From Perilla frutescens (lineage: Eukaryota > Streptophyta > Magnoliopsida > Lamiales > Lamiaceae), in NCBI GenBank assembly GCA_026008535.1, contig BRKX01000013.1, positions 55,811,726-55,875,725 of the forward strand: a stretch of 64,000 bases of DNA. Reading direction: 5' to 3'. A program made the position numbers and the translations under genes. Shown here piece by piece: positions 12,881 through 24,680 of the stretch (positions within the stretch are counted from its first letter, which is position 1; each line of letters opens with the position of its first letter). Under the pieces are notes generated by a model. It saw nothing but the letters and a program-made list of their open reading frames with translations, was not told the origin of the DNA and made no database searches.

Positions 12881-13416
12881 TACTAAATAAAAAAACCTTT
12901 GTGTTTTTTCTGAAAAATAAAAAAACCTCCCGTGTTTAATAAATAGTGTAAAACCCTCTGTTATCTATAATACATAAAAAAAAAAACCCCTTTTGGAGAA
13001 AGTGAATTATTCTTTCTAAGAAAGATAGTAGGATTTATTTATTTTTTTTACAATTTTTGTTGTAGATAGATATATCTTGTATTATTTGAAAATTTTAGTA
13101 TTTGGTTATATTACTACTTTTTAACTATTTTGATAATTTCCTATATTTCGTATTTTTTTACATATAAATATATTTTATAAAAATATAGAATTTGGTCAAA
13201 CTACTGTTTTAATAAATTGATTATATTTAAAAAATAATACAAAAATTGTAAAAATAAGAATCATACGCTCTTTTTTAACGAATGCAATTCACTTTCTCAA
13301 AAATGGTTTTTTTTTTTATGAATTATGCATAACAAAGGGGGGTTTTTATACCATTTAATTAACACAGTTTGTTTTTTCGGAAAAATATAAGGGAGTATAT
13401 GAAATTTGCCCTAAAA
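12880..13416. mobile_element. Long-TIR MITE
   Basis: The two ends are inverted copies of each other. The left half holds 'aaaaaccccttttggagaaagtgaatt' in inverse order to the right half 'cactttctcaaaaatggtttttt', and the outer parts pair as well. The right end reads GGGCAAATTTCATATAC in reverse complement, a common start for plant long-TIR MITEs. I could not define the left end or a TSD, so the left border is approximate. Confidence 0.55.
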
Positions 13417-13781
13417 CCAGCTGGTTTTTGGTGGGGTGATCGTATTAATTAGTTTTTTTTTTTTAATAATTGTGTGTATCTATGACTATATATATATCAG
13501 CATAGATTTGTTGGAAGGTGGTGGGATCTAAAACTATAACTTAAAATTCATATGATTTGATTTTGTATCTCCGTTACAAGAATATTTATACAAGTCTATA
13601 TGGAGCCGTACGTTAGAGTTCATGACTACTACATTAAATAAATACATGTATGAAATAACTAGCTATAACTAGCTAGATACATTCATATATACTTCTAATA
13701 ATACATGCATATGTAATAAATAAATAGATAAAGTTCACCCATCAAATTTAATATATACTTTATTTAAATTAAAAAACAAGT

Positions 13782-15196
13782 TCAAAGAGACCATTTAGCT
13801 GCAGTTTGGAACTGGGAAATTCCTCCATAGCCATCTCCGAAAAGCTTTTCCATCACTTGTGCAATTTCATACCCAGTAGTTCCCTATAATAAAAATAAAA
13901 ATAAAACCCCCCATATATTTTAATTTTAGGACAAGATGTTATCAAAGTCAAATGTGACATAAAATATAAAGAAGGGAATTAGGGAGAGGATGAAAATATA
14001 ATTGTGTCTGCATTAAAATGGAATCAATAAATCATAGAATCTAAATAAAATGTGATCGACATAGCATCAAAAATAATATATATATTAATATATATATATA
14101 TATATATAAAGAGAAAATATGAGTGATTGTTGAGATTAATATTAAACCTGCAGTGCTTCCATGGCTTCAGCTTCAGAAGAGTTGAAATCGTAGACCAAAC
14201 TTGCTGCAGACAGCTTCATGGACAGAAACTAAAAACAATAAAGAAAATTCAATTAAACGAAATAAATAAATAAATAAATATTGGACTATAATAATAAAAT
14301 TTATTCTAGTTAATTGATCATGATATCTTACATCAATCTGGTTTTGCAACGACCGTAGATAGTTGATTATCACATCCAACATAACAGCCATCCCCATTGT
14401 CTGCGGTGAGGAAAATTAATATTCAATTATTTCAATGTTATAATTAACAAACTAGAAAAAATAAATAATCATAGAACTTATATATGTATATATGATTTCG
14501 AATTGATAAATTTTGAAAATCAATATTACCTTATAGCACCCCGGAACCAAATCTTGCAAGCATTTCAGCCTGTCATTTATTTTCTCTCTTCTTAACTATT
14601 TCAAGAAAAAAAAATTCGATATTTTCAACTAAAAATCACTTGCTATATAGTAACATAATTAATTGCTTGAAAAGAAAAAATAATGAAAAAATAGTAACAT
14701 ACCCTTTCAGCCAAACTATGGCTATCGGTGGCTTGCCCTCTCTTCGCCCTAGCATGAATAACCTCTTTAGGTTTCTGATCCCTTTCTCTTTCATCAACTC
14801 TCTTTCTCTTCTTCTATCATAAAATGAAGTGATGAAAGCACTAATTATGTAACAAATTAATTAAAACCTTTTTCTTTTTCATACCTGTTCTTGATGCTTT
14901 TTGTTGACCTTGTGAAGTCCAGAAGCAGAAGGAGATGATTTCATCACCGTGATCTTGGGCTCCAAAACCGTGCTGTATCCATGGCCCGATGGAAAGAAAT
15001 GAGACATCAAAGTCGGGTTGAACACGGGCACGTTAGGCCCGATCGATCTCAGAATTTGATCATCATAACACAACTGATGATGATGATCAAAAAACTGATC
15101 GTTGGATAGAGAAGTGATGCCGTGAACATTCCAGATATAGCCTTCGAATGAAGCAATGTTGTTGAGAAAATCCATGCTTGATGAATTCATTTTCAA
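13782..15196 (-). CDS. bHLH transcription factor, BEE/CIB-like (subfamily XII)
   Basis: A six-exon gene: 14885-15196, 14703-14813, 14530-14595, 14332-14400, 14148-14228, 13782-13883. All exon lengths are multiples of three, so all introns are phase 0, and the product is 246 aa. The N-terminus (1-104) is low in recognisable domains. A basic nuclear-signal-like stretch KKRKR opens exon 2. The bHLH spans about 126-186: VIHARAKRGQATDSHSLAER, then LRREKINDRLKCLQDLVPGC, then TMGMAVMLDVIINYLRSLQN. H136, E140 and R144 are present, the triad expected to bind E-box/G-box DNA. FLSMKLSAASLVYDFN after helix 2 is typical of BEE/CIB proteins that act in brassinosteroid, light and growth responses; that role is inferred from the family. 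The start could instead be Met3 or Met8. No defect was seen. Confidence 0.93.
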
Positions 15197-16437
15197 GAAA
15201 GAAGTTGAGAGTTTGAATTATATATATACATATATATGTATACAGCCATATAGGCTGATTTAATTATAACATGATTGGTTTTAGATTGAGGTGGGTATAT
15301 ATATAAGGTTTTGGCGCTAATGAAATGTAACTTTCACCTTTTTTTGAAAAAAGATTCTAGCTCTTGGCCCATCATATCTAAATTATTAATTGGGTGTAAA
15401 TGATAGAATTTATTTTGTTGTTTATCCATTTTTGATGAAATAAAATCTATCTATATATATATATATATTGTGGATGTGATTTATTGGATGGACCATAATA
15501 AATTTTATTGATGTAGTAAGTGGGACCATTAATTGCTTTTTGTTTGATTAAGTAAGATTGTATACAAAGTCGTGTGTTGATTCTTGATAATTGTACCTTC
15601 ATTTTCAGGAAATGGGAGAGAATTTGTGTTTGGGCAGTTCTTCATATGTATATGGAGTAATGATTGAGCACAATATGTATATGTGTACGTGGTTGTGGCT
15701 AGCTATGGCTAACTATTGGCATTATATGATAGCTAATATTATTTTTGATTATATATGCACTAGATTATATATATATATATATATATGACACATAATTTAC
15801 TATAGAGAATATTTATAAATTAAATACCGCAATTTTAGTAGAAATAAAATGCATCAATTTAGTTTTTTTTTAAAATAATAAAGAATGTGAGGTGTAGGGA
15901 AAGATTGTGAGAATATGAGGTCTTAGGAGATGGTTCCAAACACCGAAATTCACTCAAAAAAGATTAAATAGTTAGTCTATTATTAGCTAGTATATCATTG
16001 CATGCAAATTAAATGTATAAAGAGATTAGGTAAACTATCTTATCAAGACATCACCAAATGATTTTATGTCAAAAAAAAGGATACTCCCAATGATCTTGTT
16101 AAATTAAAACTATGGAATGTTTGGATATTGTTGGTTAATTAAAAAAGAAACTGGAAAAAGAGATTATTAAAAGTATATTATATTAAAAAGGCTAAAAATT
16201 AGAGAAAGTCATCCAGACATTTTCTTACAGTCGTATAAGATAATAAATGCCTATATAAAATAAATGTTGAGGTAAATCTAGCTTATAAGAAAATTTTGAA
16301 ATAAACTTGTGAAAGAATAAAAATTGTAGTTCAATTCATCCCATTTGTATAATTTCTTTTAATTTAGTATAATTTTTCCATGTACAAACTACAAACAGTA
16401 CCACCGCACCCTATCATAGATACCCATGCGTTAATGT
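15197..16437. other. bHLH upstream region and AT-rich spacer
   Basis: (TA)n-rich sequence directly upstream (15218-15240) may hold the bHLH core promoter, but no single TATA box stands out. No other gene is seen. Confidence 0.4.
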
Positions 16438-16440
16438 TCT

Positions 16441-16480
<40 letters not shown>

Positions 16481-16481
16481 T
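16438..16481. repeat. (CT)n(CA)n compound microsatellite
   Basis: About 12 CT units followed by about 9 CA units. Confidence 0.9.
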
Positions 16482-16624
16482 ACTTTCTTAATTCCCATGC
16501 ACACCTTTTATTAATTTCCTTTTCTTGCGTACGTAAATAGCTAGCATGGCATGGTTCAAAATTCTTTCTACGCCTAAATTAAATTAGATGCATGGGAACT
16601 CAACTTTATCCTTACGTCGTCTAA

Positions 16625-16770
16625 AAGAAACCCTGATCCGAGCCATGAGGGGTGAGCCGAGCCGAGCTCGCACCTAGATTAAATCGTGGAATTCATGAGA
16701 TTCGAACTAAGAACTTTTGGGATAGCAAGAGGTTATGTCTTACACCTCTAATCATGTAGGCTAGTGAACA
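16625..16770 (-). mobile_element. Possible tRNA-derived SINE remnant
   Basis: On the minus strand a pol III B-box-like GTTCGAATCTC (about 16699-16709) is preceded by a tRNA-like head, TAGAGGTGTAAGAC. It is followed by AGGTGCGAGCTCGGCTCGG, similar to the body of Au-type plant SINEs, and a short T-rich tail. The A box is weak and no TSD was found. Confidence 0.4.
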
Positions 16771-17430
16771 TGCATTATGTTAAAATAAAGAAATAATACA
16801 CACACAGATGAAACCTATTTTGATTGGATTTTTATTTCTAAATTAAATTATCATATATTATTCATTTATTTAAATATCTATTATAATTTTTAATATTATA
16901 TGTTTATTATAAAATATAATTATATTATATCATTATTTAATATTAGATTATTTTAATTAATTATCTAAAATATTATATATTTATATTTAGTAATATTTAT
17001 AAAAATAAAATTAAAGTGATAAAAAATATTTAAATAAAAAATTATAAAAAAGTCATTAGTTAGTTAATTAAAAATTAAAAAACTATAAAATATTAAAAAA
17101 TAATATTAAATAATAAAAAATTATAAAATAAAATAAATTGGAGAAAGTAAAATAAATAAAAATATAAAAAATAATATTAGTAATTAATTAGTAATTGAAA
17201 AATAAAAAATAAAAAATATTAAAAATAGCATAAATTATTAAAAAATAAAATAAATTTGAAAATGTAAAATAAAAAATTAATAATATTAAAAAATTAATTT
17301 CAAATTCATAATTAATTAGTAATTGATAAACTAGAAATTTAAAATATTAAAATATTGTGAGGAGGTGTATGACATCGAGTTCAATCATCAATGTCGAAAC
17401 CGATGTTATACTGAACTTCTATAACACTGT
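16771..17430. other. Extremely AT-rich tract
   Basis: Mostly A and T with TAAAAT-type simple sequence; no gene or bounded repeat is seen. Confidence 0.6.
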
Positions 17431-18438
17431 CCTTGACATTCAAGTTTTATCTTATTATTTCCTAGATTTTAGGATTTATTCTTTTTAATTTATTATAATT
17501 AATTTGTATATCTTAAATCATATATATCCACGAAATTTATATTTCAAATAATGGATATATATGATTGAGATATTGGGTATTTAAATAAAGGTTGATTTAG
17601 TCAAACCTTATCTCCTATTTTGTAGGAGACTTGTTATCTTTTATTTAACCGTTCTTTTTTCAGGTTATAACTCGCTGGAATAATAGAAAAATGGTGTAGG
17701 ACGCGGGTCTTTCTCTCAGCCACAACAATGGGTGGTTTTCTTCCAAACCATAAAAGGTATGGCCGCTATTTTCTACCCACGACCAAGAGGTGACATGGCG
17801 ATCAACCGCTTCAAGTGAAGAGTGCTTTAAAGAGCATAATTCACAATTGAATACTTCATTTAAGCAGAGAAGATATCACCATTGAGAGAGAGAAGATCAA
17901 GAGCTCGAGTCACGAATTTAGCAACTAGATTTCTATTTCTCTATCTTCGTCTTTATATGTTTTCTTTGTTCAACCATTTCATATGAAAAAGTTGTTTAAA
18001 TTAGATTAGATTGAAGATATCTAAGCTTAGAAATCGTTGTTGAATTGTAATCAAATTAACTGGTTGGTTAATTTGAAGTTTTGAATTTGATTTAGTTGTA
18101 AACTAGATTAAGGTTCATGTACTTTTGTTGAAGTGTCGTGACCATTGGTTCTGACATTCTCAATTATTTTGTTTTGCTTGTGAAAACATAATTTCGCCAT
18201 GTGGCAATCACATACCTAAGATGTGTGATTTAAAAATTATTTCTTGTTTTATGATCATGTGTTTTATTCACGACATTTTTGTTAAGATAGTTACAATACT
18301 ATCTGAAACATTGAGTTTAACATTACGAATATGTCTTCTATTTTCAATAATTTGGGCAACAAATTCTAACAAGTGGCATCAAGAGCCGGTACTTGATATA
18401 CTAAGTAGTATTCGATCCTTAGTTGCTAATTCACTGAA
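17431..18438 (+). repeat. 5' LTR and leader of a Ty1/copia element
   Basis: The sequence ends with TTCTAACA followed by AG and TGGCATCAAGAGCCGG (from about 18371), a degraded initiator-tRNA-Met primer binding site. The gag start follows at 18439. The LTR start is not resolved, and no matching 3' LTR lies in the window, so the element is truncated. Confidence 0.6.
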
Positions 18439-18499
18439 ATGGATATTCAGATAAATCAGTGTCGTCCACCGACATTGGATAGTAATGGTAAAAACTATG

Positions 18500-18985
18500 T
18501 GTAGTGGTTTCTACTATAAGATGGAATCGGCTAATAGAAATATTATATGTAATAGAAGGTTAGGGAAGATAGAAGAAGAGATAGGTTAAGAGAGAAAGAA
18601 ATAGGGAGAAGTTTGGAGTAATTTCTCATTGTATTACTCAAGATACCATAATGAGCTTATATACTACTCAAAATGGTCCCCCACAATTTACACAAGAAAT
18701 CTTAAAAGCATCTTACAATAAGCAAAAACATAACATGTTTAATATAATCTAAATTGGGCTAAAGCTCCTTCTTCAATTAAAAGCTACTCACGGCCCATTC
18801 CACCCATGGCCCAATTCCATTTTTCATTTGGATCCGCTGCTGACCCGTGCCCCGACTCCAGTTGTGACCCGTTATCTGTACCACAAAAATACCCTTTCTC
18901 CCCATCAAGCCCTAATTTTGCATTCAAGACTCCATCTTTCTCAAATTTCATCTTTTTCTGCTCAAACTCCACCCGATCCATGACA
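18500..18985 (-). repeat. 3' LTR of the gypsy element
   Basis: On the minus strand it runs TGTCATGGATCGGG ... GAAACCACTACA, with TG...CA ends, and matches 23583-24067. Confidence 0.95.
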
Positions 18986-18997
18986 TTACCCCCCTGA
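18986..18997 (-). promoter_or_regulatory. Polypurine tract of the gypsy element
   Basis: The minus strand reads TCAGGGGGGTAA directly upstream of the 3' LTR, as needed for plus-strand DNA priming. Confidence 0.85.
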
Positions 18998-20137
18998 TTA
19001 CTTGATTCTCGTCCTTGAGAATCAAAAGCTGGGAACTTGCATTTGAGGAAGCAATCATCTTCCCAGGAAGTGAGAGAGAGATCCCTGTTGTGCCAGAGCA
19101 CGAGAGTTTGGGCGATTGGGTTGCCCTCCGGAGCGATGGGAAAGAGAGTATAGAGGAGCCACTACATACTCTCCGTCTCCGTCGGTGCTGGGTAAATCTT
19201 GTAAAGGTACAATCTTTCAACCCACACATTTTTTAAGCAATGACACGTGGGAGACAGGGTGGATCTTCGATGTAGGTGGAAGATCTAGCCTGTAAGCCAC
19301 TTTTCTGATTTTCTCGAGTATAGTGAACGGACCATAAAACTTTGAAGAAAGTTTTAGGTTTCGTCTGAGGGCGACAGTGTTCTGTCGAAAGGGTTGTAGC
19401 TTGAGAAACACTTGTTCCCCGACCTAAAAACTCCTGTCTTGTCATTTGCGGTCAGCAAACCACTTCATGCGAGTTTGTGTCTGTGTGAGATTTTCTATGA
19501 GTGTCTGGGTCATTTGTTGCCGTTGAGATAGGAAATCCATTACATCATGGTTGCTAGAATCCATGTAGGCAGACATAGACATCATAGGTGGGGGTACCCC
19601 ATACAAGGCTTGATAGGGGGTACACTTTAGACTGGTATGATAGTTAGTATTGTACCAGTATTCAGCAAGGGGTAGCCATTGAAGCCATTGTCTAGGATTA
19701 GAGTGGACCATGCACCTTAGGTAATTTTCCAAGCATTGGTTTAGCCGCTCAGTTTGACCATCAGATTGAGGATGGTAAGATGAGGTCATGTCCATCTTAA
19801 CCCCCATGAGCCTAAACAGCTCATTCCAAAAAAAGCTGGTGAAAATAGTGTCCCTATCAGTAACTATGCTGACAGGTTGCCCATGCAATTTATAGACATT
19901 ATCCAAAAAGACTTTAGCTGCAGACTCAGCAGTATAAGGATGGGACAAGGGTAGGAAATGCCCAAACTTAGTGAATTTGTCTACCACAACCAAAATCACA
20001 TTCCTTCCTCCAGATTTGGGTAGGCCCTCAATGAAATCCATGGATATATGTGTCCATGATTGTTGAGGAACAGTGAGTGGCTGGAGTAGCCCTGGGTACA
20101 AGCCATGGTCTGAGTTGTTCCTCTGGCAGACTTCACA
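18998..20137 (-). pseudogene. Gypsy integrase with C-terminal chromodomain-like tail
   Basis: The integrase core lies at 19442-20101: HISMDFIEGLPKSGGRN, VVDKFTKFGHFLPL, IVTDRDTIFTSFFWNEL and SSYHPQSDGQTERLNQCLE give the DDE triad context. The next frame (19217-19411) reads QPFRQNTVALRRNLKLSSKF and YGPFTILEKI, the usual linker. Further minus-strand frames (about 19000-19160) contain APEGNPIAQTLVLWHNRD and LTSWEDDCFLKCKFPAF, resembling a chromodomain that could steer insertion into heterochromatin. Frameshifts and a stop before the CEVCQRN zinc finger part break the frame. Confidence 0.88.
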
Positions 20138-21760
20138 CTATTGCACCCACTTAATCACTTCATTCTTCATGTGAGGCCAGTAGAAAATCCCCTTGAGTCT
20201 CATATAGGTACCACTAGTTCCTGAGTGACCTCCATATGCAGAATTATGCATAGCAGTAAGAATTTGACCTTTTAACTCTGAGGAATTCCCCACAGCTAGT
20301 CTGCCTTTGTACCTTAGTAGTCCATCCACAGCTTGGAATTCAGGGAAAGAACCAGCATCTATCAGTTTTGCACTTAGTACCTTAGAGAAGTAGGGATCCT
20401 CCTGATAGCTTTGCAATACCTTTTGGGTCCAGCTAGGGACTGCAGTAGTAAGAGCAGAACATTCCACCTGAGAACTCTCCCTTCTAGATAAAGCATCTGC
20501 CACTTTGTTTTCACAACCCTTCTTATATTGGATCTCATAACTGAGACCTAATAGTTTAACCAGCCATTTATGTTGCATAGGGTTCAATGTTTTCTGGTCC
20601 AGCAAATATTTTAATGTTTGCTGGTCTATTTTTATGATGAACTTGTGGCCTTGTAGATAAATCCTCCATTTTTGAACAGCCATTAGGACAGCCAGAAACT
20701 CCCTCTCATAGATTGATAATGCTTTGTTCCCAGGGCATAGTGTTTTGCTCATGTAAGAAATGGGCCTCCCTCCTTGCATAAGTACTGCTCCCAGCCCTAT
20801 GCCACTGGCATCAGTTTCTAAAATGAAGGGCTGGGTGAAATTAGGGAGAACCAGCACTAGAGTTGTTGACATGGCTAGCTTGAGCTTTTGGAAAGCCTTG
20901 TCTGCATCCAAATTCCAGAGAAAACTGTCCTTCCTTAATAGTTCTGTCAAGGGTTTACTTATGATACCATAATCCCTTACAAACTTTCTGTAATACCCAG
21001 TTAGGCCTAGGAATCCCCTCAATTGCTTAGGAGTTTTAGGTGTAGGCCATTTGAGCATACAATCTACCTTTGTAGGATATGTAGAGACTCCTTCATGAGT
21101 AATAATGTGCCCCAAGTAATCCACCTTGGTACTGCCAAAGCAACACTTACTTCTTTTGGCATAAAGCTTATTCACCTTGAGCAGTGATAGGACTTCCCTT
21201 AGGTGATTAAAGTGCTCCTCCCAAGTAGTGTTGTAGACCAAGATGTCATCAAAGAAAACTAGGACATATTTCCTTAGTTGATCCCTGAAGGTGTGATTCA
21301 TAAGGGACTGGAATGTAGCAGGAGCATTACACAGCCCAAAAGGCATAACAACAAACTCATAATGACCTTGGTGGGTGCTGAAAGCAGTGAGATACCTGTC
21401 TTCTGGCATTACCAGGATCTGGAAATACCCAGATCTAAGGTCAATCTTAGAGAAGTATTTAGCCCCATGCAGTTCATCTAGCAATTCATCAATGACTGGT
21501 ATAGGATACTCATGCTTCACAGTTAGAGAGTTCAGATACCTGTAGTCCACACACATTCTCCAAGTATGGTCTTTCTTCTTGACCAAAATAACTGGAGATG
21601 TAAAAGAACTTCTGCTGTGTTGGATAAGGCCTGATCTCAACAATTCTCCTACAATTTTCTCTATCTCATCCTTGTGACTGTGTGAAGTCCTATAGGGGTG
21701 TTGTTGCCTAGGAATGTTGTTGGGCTTGAGAGTTATGTTGTGCTCAATCCCCTGCTAAGA
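20138..21760 (-). pseudogene. Gypsy reverse transcriptase and RNase H
   Basis: The long open frame at 20138-21643 (501 aa) carries RT motifs WRMCVDYRYLN, YFSKIDLRSGYFQI, VVMPFGLCNAPATFQ and the catalytic FFDDILVY (a YxDD variant normal for Ty3/gypsy). RNase H follows: FILETDASGIGLGAVL, YEREFLAVLMAVQKWR, CENKVADALSRR. The start of the integrase zinc finger comes next (HNSAYGGHSGTSGTYMRLKG). Upstream frame to about 21760 holds the RT N-terminus with stops. This is the best preserved part of the element. Confidence 0.93.
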
Positions 21761-21939
21761 GGCAGGTCCTTAGGCTCCTCAAAAACATCATAGAATTCTT
21801 CCAACAGAGAATCCATAGTAGAGCCTCATGTATTAGCCACAGTTAGAGGTTTAACCAAGAATACCTCCTCAATCTCATCCATACAGCTGCTGTGAGTCAT
21901 CTTGTATAGGCTGGGACCAGAAACCAATTGACAGTCCAC

Positions 21940-22368
21940 CTATGACTTTACTGCTTGCAACTTGATCTTCATTCCCCTTTGTGTGACAGTAAATGTCATG
22001 TTCTTATAATCTAGCTCTATAGGGTTGCAGGACTTTAGCCAATCCCCTCCCAATATTAAATCATACCTCTCTGTCTGCAAAACCCTTAATGAGTATACAA
22101 ACTGGTGACCTTGAACATCCCAGCTAAACCCTTTAGCTTGAGATTCACTGATCAACATCTGCCCATTAGCCACTCTCACCAACAGGAGGCTTGCCATATC
22201 CAATGTACAACCCAGTCTCTTAGCTGTAGCTTCATGTATGAAGTTAAGAGTGCTTCCAGTATCAATCAAGATATGTAGATCATGTTCCCCAAATATCCCT
22301 AACACCTTTAGTGTGGTAAGCCCCTCAGACCCTGAAATAGCATTGATGCTCATCTGTGCTTCTTCCAT
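21940..22368 (-). pseudogene. Gypsy aspartic protease
   Basis: The 142-aa frame contains the retropepsin active-site motif ILIDTGSTLNFI and the later LILGGDWLKS, as in Ty3/gypsy proteases that cut Gag-Pol. It is fenced by stops on both sides, so it is not joined to gag or RT in one frame. Confidence 0.9.
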
Positions 22369-22443
22369 CTGGAACTCATCTAGGTCAGAAGATTCCTCTT
22401 TTTCTTTGTTGTTGGAAGTTGCTTGTAGGAGAGATAATTCTTC

Positions 22444-23553
22444 TTATTCACTCATGATCATATAGTGTATTCTATTCTTGCATCTATGCCTAAAGACATA
22501 GGGCTCATCACAATTGTAACATAAGCCATTTTCCCTCCTAGCAGCCATCTCTACAGATGTGAGCATCTTAGTGGGTGGTTTAAGGGGGCCTGTAGGAGGT
22601 TTTGGTGCATTATTGGTGGGAGGATCGAATCTCCTGTACCCAGCTGAAGAGGTGGTGTTAAACTTCCCAGTCCCTTTTAGTTTCTTGGCAATAGCATCAA
22701 TGGTTTGAAGTTGACTCCTCTCCAGATCAATCACTTGGTGTAGTGATTGGGGATTAAACATGTTGATGGCTGATTGCAGATCCTCACTCAACCCACTCAT
22801 AAAACTGGCCATAAAGTACCCCTCATAATACTCAGTATTAGGGAACAACAACATACAGGCTCTTAATTCTTCAAATTTCTCAACATAATCATCATAGGAG
22901 CCTTGATGCATGAGTTTGTTAAATTCCATGATGATTCTAGTTTCCCTAAGTTCTTCAAATCTAGCAGACACCACATCTAAGAATTGAGTCCATTTCAAAT
23001 CCTTATACTTAGTGGTGTGATTTTGAAACCACTGTTCAGCCTTCCCCTCAAAGTGCAAGGAGGCTAGAACCATCTTTTAAGAATCAGGGACATTAGGAAT
23101 TAACTGAAAATACTGATTACATTTGAGTATCCAAGATCTATCTTGAGTTCCATCAAACTTAGGAAATTCTACCTTTGGGATTGGATGTAAGACATGAGAC
23201 TGCGAATGATCCAGCTGATACCTTGACCCATAGTAGGTCTGACTGGGAGTACCAGTAGCACCACTCTCAGCAGCCAAAGGAGTAGGTGGGGCTCCCAAAA
23301 TGGATTGTTCTGCACTTCCTTTTTCCTTGGTGAGCATGGATAACTGTGATTGTATGATAGTGAGGGTGTGATTTAGATTGTCATACTTGGAATTTACCCC
23401 CTTAAGCTAGTCTTGCAACTCGGTGGTGATGACCCCCAATTTTTCTTGCATTTTAATTTCTGCTGCATCTCTTTTCAGAGATTCAGCTTCGAAAACCTGA
23501 TCCCGTCTCTTTTGTGCTTCTTGCAGGTCCTTGAATCGCGTCCCCTCATCCAT
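22444..23553 (-). pseudogene. Gypsy gag with zinc knuckle
   Basis: The start ATG is at 23551-23553, 12 bp past the primer binding site: MDEGTRFKDLQEAQKRRDQV. The frame has stops near 23410 and 23074. The capsid part contains FPKFDGTQDRSWILKCNQYF and LHFEGKAEQWFQNHT, with a zinc knuckle LCYNCDEPYVFRHRCK near the end. Capsid and nucleocapsid roles are inferred from the family. Confidence 0.9.
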
Positions 23554-23565
23554 AAGCAGCATTGG

Positions 23566-23581
23566 GGCTCTGAGATACCAA
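23566..23581 (-). promoter_or_regulatory. Primer binding site of the gypsy element
   Basis: The minus strand reads TTGGTATCTCAGAGCC at the inner edge of the 5' LTR. This matches the initiator tRNA-Met site TGGTATCAGAGCC except for an extra TC. Confidence 0.85.
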
Positions 23582-23582
23582 T

Positions 23583-24067
23583 TGTAGTGGTTTCTACTAC
23601 AAGATAGAATCGGCTAATATAAATATTATATGTAATAGAAGGTTAAGGAAGATAGAAGAAGAGATAGGTTAAGAGAGAAAGAAATAGGGAGAAGTTTGGA
23701 GTAATTTCTCATTGTATTACTCAAGATACCATAATGAGCTTATATACTACTCAAAATGGTCCCCACAATTTACACAAGAAACCCTAAAAGCATCTTACAA
23801 TAAGCAAAAGCATAACATGTTTAATATAATCTAAATTGGGCTAAAGCTCCCTTTTCAATTAAAAGCTACCCACGACCCATTCCACACATGGCCCAATTCC
23901 CCTTTTCATTCGGATCCGCTGCTGACCCGTGCTCCGACTCCAGTTGTGACCCGTTATCTGTACCACAAAAATTCCTCTTCTCCCCGTCAAGCCCTAATTT
24001 TGAATTCAAGACTCCATCTTTCTCAAATTTCATCTTTTTCTGCTCAAACTCCACCCGATCCATGACA
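23583..24067 (-). repeat. 5' LTR of the gypsy element
   Basis: 485 bp with TG...CA ends on the minus strand; partner of the LTR at 18500-18985. Promoter elements were not individually resolved. Confidence 0.95.
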
Positions 24068-24680
24068 CTATGTAATGTGGAAATCACGCATGAAGATGTA
24101 TATCAAGTCCATTGATGAAAGGGCTTGGTTGGCTGTAATTGAAGCTTGGACTCCTCCAAGGATGGAGGGACCAGATGGAAATTTCATCCTTACTCTAGAA
24201 ACTCAGTGGACTAATGATGATATAATAATTTCTAACTTCAATTCTAAGGCGTTGAACGCCATTTTTGTTTCAGTGGATGTTCCATGTTGTAAAATGGTGT
24301 GCAATTACACATCTGCGTACCAAGCATGAAATATCTTGCAGGAACATTGTGAAAGCTCAACAAGTGTACGCCAAACAAAGCTAAAGATGCTTACTTCCAA
24401 GTTCGAAACGTTGCGAATGATGGAAGAAGAGACCATATCTTTGTACACTGAAAGGCTGTGTGAGATTTCAAATGAGTCTACTGCACTTGGATGTCCCATC
24501 TCAAATGAGAATATGGTGAGCAAATTTCTTTGTACTCTTCCCGAAAGGTTAATCATGAAGATCTCCGCTATTGAAGAGGCTCATAATGTGTCTAACATGA
24601 GCCTGAGTGAAGCTGTGAGCATTTTGCTCACTTTTGAGATGAATCTTGAAAACCAGAAGTCTAAGAATTCGTCTAAATGA

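Larger units (their letters stand above)
18500..24067 (-). mobile_element. Structurally complete Ty3/gypsy retrotransposon (chromovirus-type)
   Basis: A 5568-bp element on the minus strand, with LTRs at 23583-24067 (5') and 18500-18985 (3') and target duplication CTATG on both sides (18495-18499 and 24068-24072). The order gag - protease - RT - RNase H - integrase marks it as Ty3/gypsy. By eye the LTRs differ at about 20-25 positions out of 485, so it is not brand new. Several in-frame stops divide the reading frame, which suggests the copy is inactive although structurally whole. Confidence 0.95.
18439..24680 (+). pseudogene. Ty1/copia gag, split by a gypsy insertion
   Basis: The gag begins at ATG 18439 (MDIQINQCRPPTLDSNGKNY). 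It resumes after 24072 with VMWKSRMKMYIKSIDERAW, in frame if the insertion and one copy of CTATG are removed. Later parts include ALNAIFVSV, a stop near 24327, then KLKMLTSKFETLRMMEEETI and LPERLIMKISAIEEA. This is the UBN2/gag-polypeptide domain of copia elements. Coding ends at 24680 and no pol follows, so the element is both interrupted and 3'-truncated. Confidence 0.88.
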
